Source: Deltaproteobacteria bacterium
GTDB lineage: Bacteria; Desulfobacterota; Desulfomonilia; UBA1062
Direction of reading: 5' to 3'
NCBI GenBank assembly: GCA_018433775.1
Contig: JAHDQN010000004.1
Span: forward strand, 1 to 64,000
Length of the DNA: 64,000 bases
The notes beneath the pieces are model-generated. The model did no database searches. It was given only the letters and a program-made list of their open reading frames with translations, and had not been told where the DNA came from. Both the position numbers and the translations under genes were made by a program. The number at the start of each line of letters is the position of its first letter. Within the stretch, counting starts at the first letter, position 1. Shown here in pieces: positions 56,874-64,000 of the stretch.

Positions 56874-59609
56874 TCAACGGACCGGCGGACCGGCAGTTAC
56901 CTCGACATCAATATTCCTGACGGCAATCCATCTGGAAATTAGCCTGAAATTCTCATCCGGCAACATCTCATGAGATCCAGCGAATACCGTCAACCTGACA
57001 TTGTTGGAGGCCTTGCATAACAGGATCCTTCTTGTGGGATAAGAATCTCCATCCCTTAATCCCGGGCCATTGTTGCCTATGCAACCCAACCTGTCCGACT
57101 GAAGATCTATCGGGATCGATCTATTCTCGGTTATCTCGCTGACGGCAGAAGGGGAAAGCCTGTCTTCCAGTGAAGCAAGGCTATTGTATGCTCTGAGAGA
57201 ATGGCTTACGGGTACGTAGTTATCACCATGCCCGTCATTTATCCCCACCAGGATATTAATCGGAACCCTACCTGCATGGCTGAGCCACCCTGCCGGCGAT
57301 CTCAAACCTGCGAGCATTGAAAAATACGGTCCATCTATGGGGCTCTCCAACTCCATCCTCAAGGATTTCTTTATATCATTCGAATACTTGGAGGCCCTGC
57401 CGTTGAGCTCAGATTCTCTGCACCATGCAGCTAAATCATATATCGGGCACCATACCGTAACAGATTTCCACAGATGAGGAGCTCTGCCTGCCATGATAAG
57501 AGACATGTATCCTCCGCCGGAGACCCCTACGAGATGTATTTGTCCTGCGTCAATGGAATGCAACTCGCACATTCTGCTAACCGCGCTGGTAATGCCCGAA
57601 GCTGCCAGCTCCGAGCCTGTAGATTCGGCACGTGAATTCCTGCCCCTGAAATCAGGGGAAAGGATCGCATAACCCCTCTCCCTGGCCAGCTCGAACATCT
57701 TGATAACGTAACTATCATCCATGGCGGTCCCTGACCAGCTGTGAAGGTATACTATCAGAGGATGCGGCCCCTCGGTCGGCGGGGCATAGGAAAGGCATGT
57801 TTGCACTTCGTGGTCATAGGCGCTACGGGTTGCGAATATTTTGAACTCGGGATGTTCTGCATCGAACGGCACGCTGCTGACCCTGCCGAGATCGATCACC
57901 GAGTATTTCTCATTCTCCCATAGAAGCGCCTCCTCGAGTTTTCCATAAGAGTCATCGAACAGCCCTTTATCTAACACTATTACTTCGGACCCGAAAATCA
58001 GGGCTGTCTTGACTGCGCTTTGAAGTCTTATCCCTCTGTCCTGCTTAGCCATTGCCTGGCCATAAATGAATTTATTCTGCTGGAATTCAAGGGCCTTCTT
58101 CCAGTCGAAATAATTGAAGAAGCACGGATCCTTGAAAGAAAACTTCAGGGGCCTCAAGCTCACGTATCGGACCGTATTGTCCATCAGGTCGTTGAAGAAG
58201 GCTGTAACGGAAGTCTTTCTGGGTGTTTGCTCTCGCAGCCAGGCCAGCATCTCAACATCGGGTCCGTTCGACGGACTCCCTCCAAGAGCCAGGACTTTAA
58301 AGCCTTGGCCAAGCTTAAGACATACATCCTTCGCGTTTGGCTGCAGGCTAAAGACCAGGAACCCGGTCACTATAATGGACAATGGCACCCCAAAATTCAT
58401 CCCGAACCGTCTCAAGGCTGCAGCCGACGAAAGGAAGAGTATGGCGAAGGACAAGGGTATGAGAAAACGGTTGCCTCGCACCAGATCAGCCTGTAACGGA
58501 ATCCGTTCGGCCCGCATGGCGACATAGTGGTCAAGCAGAAAAAGTATATCCGAGACAAACAGGATACCTACTGCCATGAGGCCGAGTTGCATGGCCTTAC
58601 GGCGATCATCTGCGCCTCCCAGGAAAATCGTCCCGAGTAGCGCAACCATCGCCATGCCCAGGAAAGGCTTCTGCCATAGATAAACGTGAAAAAACTGCTT
58701 GATAGCCTTAATTTCATTGCGGAAATATCCATCAATGTACCCGTTGCGCATAATATCAAGCATTTCCTTCTGAAGGCCAGGGGGCGCACCTGAGTGACCA
58801 AAACTGGAAGTATACTGCAGTGAATATGGGAATAATACCAGAAGGAATATGCCTGCGGAAAGAAACATGTTTAGGATGAACTTATCCAGCTTCTCATCTT
58901 CAGACCTCATGACCCATAAACCAAGCCATATGGAAAAACCAAGGACAGGTGCCGCTACAGGATGAACCCATAGTGACAAGCCGACGGCAGCCATAATGAC
59001 CGGCCTCATCCTCGGCTTTCTGCCGTAATAAATCGCCACAGACCAGAACAGGCCAATGAGCGCACCTATCATCACGCGGTTTAACGGCTCACGACTGAAC
59101 AGCCCCCAGAATTCTCCCCAAGTGTCAAAATTTATGAGCACAGAACTGTAAATGGCCAGTAGTACTGCGAGGACCCTTGAACGGCACAGAATACGACCGA
59201 GGAAATAAAAGCCCAGCAGGTGAATTACAATTACAGGGATGAACATAGAAACAAAGGCATTACCGTACGGAATGTCAAACCATCTGTGCATAAGGCTTAC
59301 ATACCCCGATGCAACTGTGATGTACGCATCGGTGGTCTCCGCATCACCCAGAAGCGGATCACCTTCGAAATCAGCCCGATAATCACGTCCGGCAAAAACG
59401 CCCGCTACCATTGAGGCATCGCCCTTTAGATTCGTTATTACATTATCGTGGCCGACCCTCTGGCAATAATAGAAAATGGCAATGACGAGGCATAGAAATG
59501 CTACGAGCAATTCCGGCCAGTACTTTGTCCACAGAGAACTGGACGAAGTATTGTGACAGGAACTGTCTGATGCCTCACATACTTCTTTGTTCTTATCTGA
59601 ATCGCTCAT
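56874..59609 (-). CDS. GT-C-like membrane protein fused to an alpha/beta hydrolase
   Basis: A 911-residue protein. Residues 1-425 hold about ten transmembrane helices with an acidic extracytoplasmic loop after the first (DASMVAG... EGDPLLGDAETTD), as in GT-C glycosyltransferases. A soluble segment spans 430-600. Residues 605-900 form an S9/dienelactone-type alpha/beta hydrolase: oxyanion loop YLHSWSG (621-627), nucleophile S697 in GVSGGG, Asp792 or 796 in INDGHGD, and H880 in AGSHE. The serine-hydrolase triad is thus complete. I do not know this fusion. The hydrolase should face the periplasm if helix counting holds. A glycan esterase, transacylase or peptidase role is possible. Confidence 0.8.
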   Translation of the reverse strand: MSDSDKNKEVCEASDSSCHNTSSSSLWTKYWPELLVAFLCLVIAIFYYCQRVGHDNVITNLKGDASMVAGVFAGRDYRADFEGDPLLGDAETTDAYITVASGYVSLMHRWFDIPYGNAFVSMFIPVIVIHLLGFYFLGRILCRSRVLAVLLAIYSSVLINFDTWGEFWGLFSREPLNRVMIGALIGLFWSVAIYYGRKPRMRPVIMAAVGLSLWVHPVAAPVLGFSIWLGLWVMRSEDEKLDKFILNMFLSAGIFLLVLFPYSLQYTSSFGHSGAPPGLQKEMLDIMRNGYIDGYFRNEIKAIKQFFHVYLWQKPFLGMAMVALLGTIFLGGADDRRKAMQLGLMAVGILFVSDILFLLDHYVAMRAERIPLQADLVRGNRFLIPLSFAILFLSSAAALRRFGMNFGVPLSIIVTGFLVFSLQPNAKDVCLKLGQGFKVLALGGSPSNGPDVEMLAWLREQTPRKTSVTAFFNDLMDNTVRYVSLRPLKFSFKDPCFFNYFDWKKALEFQQNKFIYGQAMAKQDRGIRLQSAVKTALIFGSEVIVLDKGLFDDSYGKLEEALLWENEKYSVIDLGRVSSVPFDAEHPEFKIFATRSAYDHEVQTCLSYAPPTEGPHPLIVYLHSWSGTAMDDSYVIKMFELARERGYAILSPDFRGRNSRAESTGSELAASGITSAVSRMCELHSIDAGQIHLVGVSGGGYMSLIMAGRAPHLWKSVTVWCPIYDLAAWCRESELNGRASKYSNDIKKSLRMELESPIDGPYFSMLAGLRSPAGWLSHAGRVPINILVGINDGHGDNYVPVSHSLRAYNSLASLEDRLSPSAVSEITENRSIPIDLQSDRLGCIGNNGPGLRDGDSYPTRRILLCKASNNVRLTVFAGSHEMLPDENFRLISRWIAVRNIDVEVTAGPPVR

Positions 59610-59715
59610 GAAGAAATCAGGGGGTTGTACTCCATGAAGCTAAGCCTTACTGCGGGATCTGATCCCATGGAATATTGCTATATTCATCGTATTCACATAT
59701 TGCTTCGACGGGGGT

Positions 59716-60537
59716 TCAAGGCTTGACGCCAATAAGCGTCCAGCTGTATCCGTGTCGATGATACATTTTAACGTCTTTGAATCCTGACATTTCCAGAAGC
59801 TCCAAGGCCTCATTCCTCTTATAGTACTTAGAATAAGAGGGATTCAGCTGATCATACAAGGTAGCCACCTGTGTCATCCGATCCAGCTGAAGGTAATGCT
59901 TCAAAAAGTATTCATGCATGGGCAGCTTGAAGAGCTGTGAAAGCTTCCCGTAGCCAATTGCCGGGACGTAAAGAATCCGGCATAACCCCATCAAAGCCCA
60001 GTGTGGCATAGACCTCGTGATCCTGCAGACTGTGCGGTACCAGGAAAGATAGAATTCATTTCCCTCAAGACCATAAATCCATATGACAATTCGTCCGCCT
60101 CGTTTCAACGATCGATAACAGGCCCTCAGGCACGGAAGAGGATCCTTGATATGATGAATGACACCGTATGAGAATATAAGGTCAAAATGCCCATCGAGAG
60201 AAAGCTCATGTCCACTTATATTGAGATAAGTGATCTTATCGTTGTATCTGGCGGTGTTTTCCTTGAGAATCGAGAAGCTTGTGGATGGCTCAACCGCAGT
60301 TATATGCTCGGCTCCTGCCTCTGCCAGCATGTTGACAATACGGCCAGTGCCACTGCCCACATCTGCCACGATCCTACCCCTGATTTCATCGATCCCGATC
60401 AGCGGGCCGACGACGTCCTTGAACATATCAAGGCTTGCGTAATAACCAGTGTTCTCCTGGAATTCTTGCCACTGCTCGCCAAAATCTCTTATTGTCTTTT
60501 CCTCAATTCTATCCAAGATTATCTTTCCTGCTGTCAT
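59716..60537 (-). CDS. SAM-dependent methyltransferase
   Basis: About 273 residues. Class I fold: IVADVGSGTGRIVNMLAEAG, ITAVEPSTSF, LIFSYGVIHHIKDPLPCLRACY and LKRGGRIVIWIYG. ATG 60537 overlaps the radical-SAM stop as ATGA and is preferred over the open frame to 60621. It belongs to the group often found beside radical-SAM glycan enzymes. The acceptor is unknown. Confidence 0.83.
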   Translation of the reverse strand: MTAGKIILDRIEEKTIRDFGEQWQEFQENTGYYASLDMFKDVVGPLIGIDEIRGRIVADVGSGTGRIVNMLAEAGAEHITAVEPSTSFSILKENTARYNDKITYLNISGHELSLDGHFDLIFSYGVIHHIKDPLPCLRACYRSLKRGGRIVIWIYGLEGNEFYLSWYRTVCRITRSMPHWALMGLCRILYVPAIGYGKLSQLFKLPMHEYFLKHYLQLDRMTQVATLYDQLNPSYSKYYKRNEALELLEMSGFKDVKMYHRHGYSWTLIGVKP

Positions 60538-62003
60538 CGAATATTTAGAAAGGATTTTATGCCTGCCCAGAGCTTGTATGGCGACTGCCGCAACATGGCG
60601 AACTCCTTTAAATTCCTCCATAAAACCGGTGGATATAAATAGAACTGCCGGTAAGCCGATCTGTATAGATCTTTCATCCGAGCCTCACCGATCAGGGGGT
60701 TCACGTATATCGGACGGTCGACATTCCAGCAGTTATAATCATCCGACTTCCCTGCCTCGCGCAGACCCCCGTCTCTCCGGCAGGTCTCGTCGAGCTTGGA
60801 CTTGGGAAATGGCACGGGCAGATAGAACAGGGCTATATGCGTAGGGAAGCGCTTGGAAAAACGAATCGTATTCATCACATCCTCCTCGTTCTCACCCGGA
60901 AGACAGATGATGTACGACGAGGTTATGTAATATCCAAGGTCGTATGCTGTCTCCAGGGCTTCGGCATTCTCCTCTACGGTCGTCCCCTTGCATATCAGAT
61001 CCAAACTCTTCTGGTTCGCCGATTCGATGCCGAACCCGATCGACCAGCATCCTGCCCTTCTCATCATGAGACCTGTCTCACGATCAAATGTATCGACACG
61101 AGAGCAGCAGCTCCACGGCAGGTTTATGTCGCTTTCAGCATATGCTTCACAAAAACGCTCCAGCCAGTCGCGCCGGGTTGTAAATGATGAGTCCAGGAAC
61201 ATGATCCCCCTGGCACCATAATCGTTTTTCAGAATACTTATCTCCTCTATCAGGACATCAACAGGTTTCATACGCACTCTCTTGCCCAGAGTTACGGCGC
61301 CGTTGCAGAAACTGCAGCGGAATGGACATCCTCTTCCTGCAATGACTGAATAAGATGGGAATTCCTTGGCAAACGTGATCTGGGCAATGTATTTCCTCAT
61401 GGGGAATATCTCGTACAGCGGGATCGGGAGTTCATTTTCTGCGAGAAAATCACGCTTCACGTCAAATCCATTCTGGATGATCTCCCCGCCGGGACCCCTG
61501 TGAACAACACCCGGGATCGAGGCTACCCGGGAAAGCTCTCCTTCGTGGATACATTCTACAAGTTTGAGGAATGACTTCTCTCCTTCGTGGGTGACGACAA
61601 AATCCAACTCAAGGCAGTCGGACATCACTTCTGAAGGCATCAGTGTTGCGTGTACACCGCCGAGGACCACAAAGACATCCGGGAAATGTTTCTTTATCAA
61701 TCTCACTGTCTGCAGGGCGCTGTCGATCTGCAGCGTGGTTGCAGTGATCCCTATGACCTTGTACCCCTGCTTACCGATGTACTTCAGATATCTGTCCGCG
61801 TCCCATCCCTCGGTGGCAGGCTCTACATAGTGGACATCGAAACCATTCATTTCAAGGACCCTGGCTATACATGCAAGGCCATAGGGAAAAATATTGTTAC
61901 CTGCCGAACTGTGGAATCTGCCGTAAATCTGCTCCAGATTTTCCAGAGGTGACTGAAGCAGAACCGGGGGAATTGCTCTTGATGGACTTGACCCTGCGCT
62001 CAT
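60534..62003 (-). CDS. B12-binding-domain radical SAM protein
   Basis: About 489 residues. The N-terminal 150 residues form a B12-binding Rossmann-type domain (VIGITATTLQ, VVLGGVHATLMP) without a visible DxHxxG motif, so cobalamin may bind weakly or not at all. The radical SAM core has C226, C230 and C233 (GCPFRCSFC) for the 4Fe-4S cluster, then FLDSSFTTRRDW and IGFGIESANQ. Members methylate or rearrange unactivated carbons. ATG 62003 overlaps the upstream methyltransferase stop (ATGA). Confidence 0.88.
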   Translation of the reverse strand: MSAGSSPSRAIPPVLLQSPLENLEQIYGRFHSSAGNNIFPYGLACIARVLEMNGFDVHYVEPATEGWDADRYLKYIGKQGYKVIGITATTLQIDSALQTVRLIKKHFPDVFVVLGGVHATLMPSEVMSDCLELDFVVTHEGEKSFLKLVECIHEGELSRVASIPGVVHRGPGGEIIQNGFDVKRDFLAENELPIPLYEIFPMRKYIAQITFAKEFPSYSVIAGRGCPFRCSFCNGAVTLGKRVRMKPVDVLIEEISILKNDYGARGIMFLDSSFTTRRDWLERFCEAYAESDINLPWSCCSRVDTFDRETGLMMRRAGCWSIGFGIESANQKSLDLICKGTTVEENAEALETAYDLGYYITSSYIICLPGENEEDVMNTIRFSKRFPTHIALFYLPVPFPKSKLDETCRRDGGLREAGKSDDYNCWNVDRPIYVNPLIGEARMKDLYRSAYRQFYLYPPVLWRNLKEFAMLRQSPYKLWAGIKSFLNIR

Positions 62004-62953
62004 GTCCTCTTCCGGAAAATCATCCTCATGTTTGAAGTTTTCCCTGATATGGCCAGCTGGAGAACATCCATCACGCATGCCGCGGCCATTGCCAGGGGGT
62101 TGACATGCGAGAAGAAACTGCGCGTCCAGAGGGGCCAGCGGTTGTCCTTCAGGAAGTGGTGAACGGATTGAACCCAGAATGACGGGGAGAGCATGAAGGA
62201 TACATCGACGACCTCCAGTCCCACCATGGCTCCCAGGTTAGACAACGAGACCCGGTTGAATATCGTCCAGTGTCGGGGAAAGTGATACCCGCCCCAGTAG
62301 CGTCCAGCAAACCACTCCGCATCCCACGAGTTTTCGTTGGGCGTCTCTACTACAAGAATACCGCCCGGCTTGAGCATGCACGCTGCGGACAGCATGGTCT
62401 GCCTCGGCCTTGCCAGATGCTCCATGACCTGTTTCAGAAAAATGACGTCAAAGAAATCGTCATAGCCGGACAAATCCTCGAAACGGCCCGGCAGGACATT
62501 GAACTTGGCTTCCTCGATCCGCTCAAGCACGGCAGGGTCTATATCATTCCCCCACAAGCTCCATCCAGATGGACTGGCCTGACGCAGGGAGTCAAGAAAG
62601 CCTGTTCCGCCGCAACCGCCGTCCAGGATTACGGCAGACTCGGGGATAATATCCTTGAAAGATTTTGCCTTTGAGATCTCCAGCCAGTGGCGGATCCTGA
62701 CGGTTAGTGTCCTGCTGTCATCGAAGTGATACGGGTTATAATCCGGGGGATAGATCCTTTCCAGTTCGGAGATCTCCGGTCTCGGATTCAGGTAGAGTAC
62801 GCCGCATTCCGGACATCGCACGAAGCTGAATTCTTCCGCCACCGTATCGTATTCAAAGTCCGGTCCTGAAGCAGAAACAGCTCCGCTCCGGGCGCACTGG
62901 CACACGGGGCAGTTGATCTGTTCTTTCAGGAAGTCTTCAGTTCTGGCAGACAT
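62000..62953 (-). CDS. SAM-dependent methyltransferase with zinc-ribbon-like N terminus
   Basis: A 317-residue enzyme: N-terminal CPVCQCARSG and CPECGVLYLNPRPE pairs (predicted zinc ribbon), then VILDGGCGGTGFLDSL, VIFLKQVMEHLARP and MLKPGGILVVETPNENS. The layout is like the protein at 22646-23617. It is coupled to the radical-SAM gene downstream. The Cys pairs may help to bind a nucleotide-sugar or lipid-linked substrate. Confidence 0.85.
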   Translation of the reverse strand: MSARTEDFLKEQINCPVCQCARSGAVSASGPDFEYDTVAEEFSFVRCPECGVLYLNPRPEISELERIYPPDYNPYHFDDSRTLTVRIRHWLEISKAKSFKDIIPESAVILDGGCGGTGFLDSLRQASPSGWSLWGNDIDPAVLERIEEAKFNVLPGRFEDLSGYDDFFDVIFLKQVMEHLARPRQTMLSAACMLKPGGILVVETPNENSWDAEWFAGRYWGGYHFPRHWTIFNRVSLSNLGAMVGLEVVDVSFMLSPSFWVQSVHHFLKDNRWPLWTRSFFSHVNPLAMAAACVMDVLQLAISGKTSNMRMIFRKRT

Positions 62954-63011
62954 TGTTGTCCGGGCAATCGTTGTGCAATGAAGGGAATCATCGTTGTCTT
63001 CTCATTGTTGA

Positions 63012-63998
63012 TCAGGATTCCATTTCTTTCCTCATCCAGGGAATGTCCCTGTACGACATGGGAAGGGGACCCTGCCAGTCATTGTAGCAGGGCGTCTTCT
63101 TGATAAAATCATATTCCTCTGCCGCCAGACAGCGTCGGTTGTAGTCCGCGAACTCTCGGACCTTCATCGCCCTTTTACGGATCAATGATACCGGTTCCTC
63201 GATAAGATTCCCCAGGGACACCTGGATAAACGGGCAGGTCATGAAATCTCCGTATGCAGTCAGGTAGCCCTTTTCCTTTACCGCCCCGCATCCCACTCTG
63301 TGCCAGTTGCTCTTGAGATCAATCCTGCAGTGGGGGTTCTTTTCCATAATCTCCCGCCAGAGCCGCTGGTCCTGCTCTGTCAGCATGAAATCCTGGCAGT
63401 TCTTCCAGTTTCCTATGGGGACAGCTAAATTGAAGTAGCACCAGACTTTCTTCCTTGCAGTGAGATCTATGATCCGTCTGAACCCCTCGCTACGAATATT
63501 GTCGTGGGATACGCAGGTTGAGATAGAGACATTCAGACCTATCTCACGGGCAGTGTCTATGGCGTCAAGCCCTTTTTCAAATGCGCCCTTCATGTTTCGG
63601 AATCGGTCATTTTCTTCGGGGATCCCAGAATCTATGCTCACGTTAAAAATGTCAACCCCCGCCTTTTTCAGAGATACCAATCGCTCCTTCGTCGCCAGCA
63701 GGCCGTTGCTCTGCACACTGATTATGGACCTGGCAGGGTTTGTGGCCCTGACAAAATCCTCAAGGTCAGTGCGCAGCAGAGGTTCTCCCCCGGTGAAATG
63801 ATACAGCAGGCAGCCTTCGCGATAGAGGTCATGTGCTATGCGGGTGAAATCGGCAAGGGATATAGGTTTCCTGCCTTTGTTTTTCATGTTCGCGGCCGAG
63901 CAATGTGTACAGTTCATGTTGCACCTGTAATCCAAGGCGACGTCCATGAACCTGAGCCTCCGCATACCCAGAAAGCGGTTGCACGCATATCCGGACAC
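63012..63998 (-). CDS. Radical SAM/SPASM-like protein, possibly partial at the window edge
   Basis: At least 328 residues. The radical SAM cluster is C26-x3-C30-x2-C33 (CNMNCTHC), followed by HFTGGEPLLRTDLEDF and VSIDSG. The C-terminal third has further cysteines (VGCGAVKEKG, TCPFIQV, RRCLAAEEY, TPCYNDW) as in SPASM/twitch domains that bind extra clusters. The first codon seen is GTG, 2 bases from the window end, so the true start may lie outside. The function, possibly modification of a peptide or a glycan, cannot be set. Confidence 0.82.
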   Translation of the reverse strand: MSGYACNRFLGMRRLRFMDVALDYRCNMNCTHCSAANMKNKGRKPISLADFTRIAHDLYREGCLLYHFTGGEPLLRTDLEDFVRATNPARSIISVQSNGLLATKERLVSLKKAGVDIFNVSIDSGIPEENDRFRNMKGAFEKGLDAIDTAREIGLNVSISTCVSHDNIRSEGFRRIIDLTARKKVWCYFNLAVPIGNWKNCQDFMLTEQDQRLWREIMEKNPHCRIDLKSNWHRVGCGAVKEKGYLTAYGDFMTCPFIQVSLGNLIEEPVSLIRKRAMKVREFADYNRRCLAAEEYDFIKKTPCYNDWQGPLPMSYRDIPWMRKEMES

Positions 63999-64000
63999 CA

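Overview
The window looks like the chromosome of a Gram-negative, probably anaerobic bacterium of the Desulfobacterota (Deltaproteobacteria) type. This rests on the periplasmic Pst system, a PEP-CTERM protein, an LPS/EPS-style glycan locus, the tRNA-Ser / SRP RNA / dnaX gene order and moderate-to-high GC with AT-rich patches. No 16S rRNA or other decisive marker is present, so the phylum is an inference. Almost every gene is on the minus strand.

Layout. (1) 0-7 kb: envelope proteins, namely a small exported protein, a 1626-residue mosaic of PKD/Ig-like repeats around a beta-propeller, and a PEP-CTERM protein. (2) 7-11.2 kb: a complete pstSCAB phosphate transporter without phoU. It lies between a tRNA 3' half (7088-7132) and a tRNA-Met whose 3' side carries a decayed tyrosine recombinase (10843-11085); this looks like an old integration site. 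(3) 11.3-18.4 kb: housekeeping genes (P1-family peptidase, dnaX, SRP RNA, two tRNA-Ser, tadA overlapping a tRNA-Ser) interrupted by two methyltransferases, a RelE/Phd toxin-antitoxin pair and a tRNA-Ser 3' fragment. (4) 18.5-64 kb: a very large surface-glycan biosynthesis region.

The glycan region reads as two or three Wzx/Wzy-type loci joined together. Block A (18.5-35.1 kb) has a WbaP-type initiating transferase, two GT39-like paralogues, two flippases, four cytoplasmic glycosyltransferases, an AT-rich Wzy/ligase and a FlaA1/WbpM-type sugar-nucleotide dehydratase. A frameshifted IS481-like element (about 35.18-36.44 kb) separates it from Block B (36.6-46.2 kb). Block B has an orphan E1-alpha/E1-beta thiamine enzyme, an aldo/keto reductase, a second (PglC/WcaJ-size) initiating transferase, glycosyltransferases, and a WbpG-HisH-HisF set expected to convert an acetamido group to an acetamidino group. 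Block C (46.3-64 kb) has a second Wzy/ligase, a third flippase, an O-acyltransferase, AsnB, several methyltransferases, an unusual GT-C-like membrane protein fused to a serine hydrolase, and two radical-SAM enzymes; it runs off the right edge.

Together the genes suggest a heavily decorated surface polysaccharide: amidino, amide, O-acyl and methyl groups, and perhaps a two-carbon-branched sugar. The most unusual items are the 911-residue GT-C/hydrolase fusion, the orphan E1 pair within a glycan locus, the HisF paralogue that lacks the cyclase aspartate, and the tRNA-associated scars around pst and next to the toxin-antitoxin pair. All functions are read from sequence motifs and context; no database search was possible.
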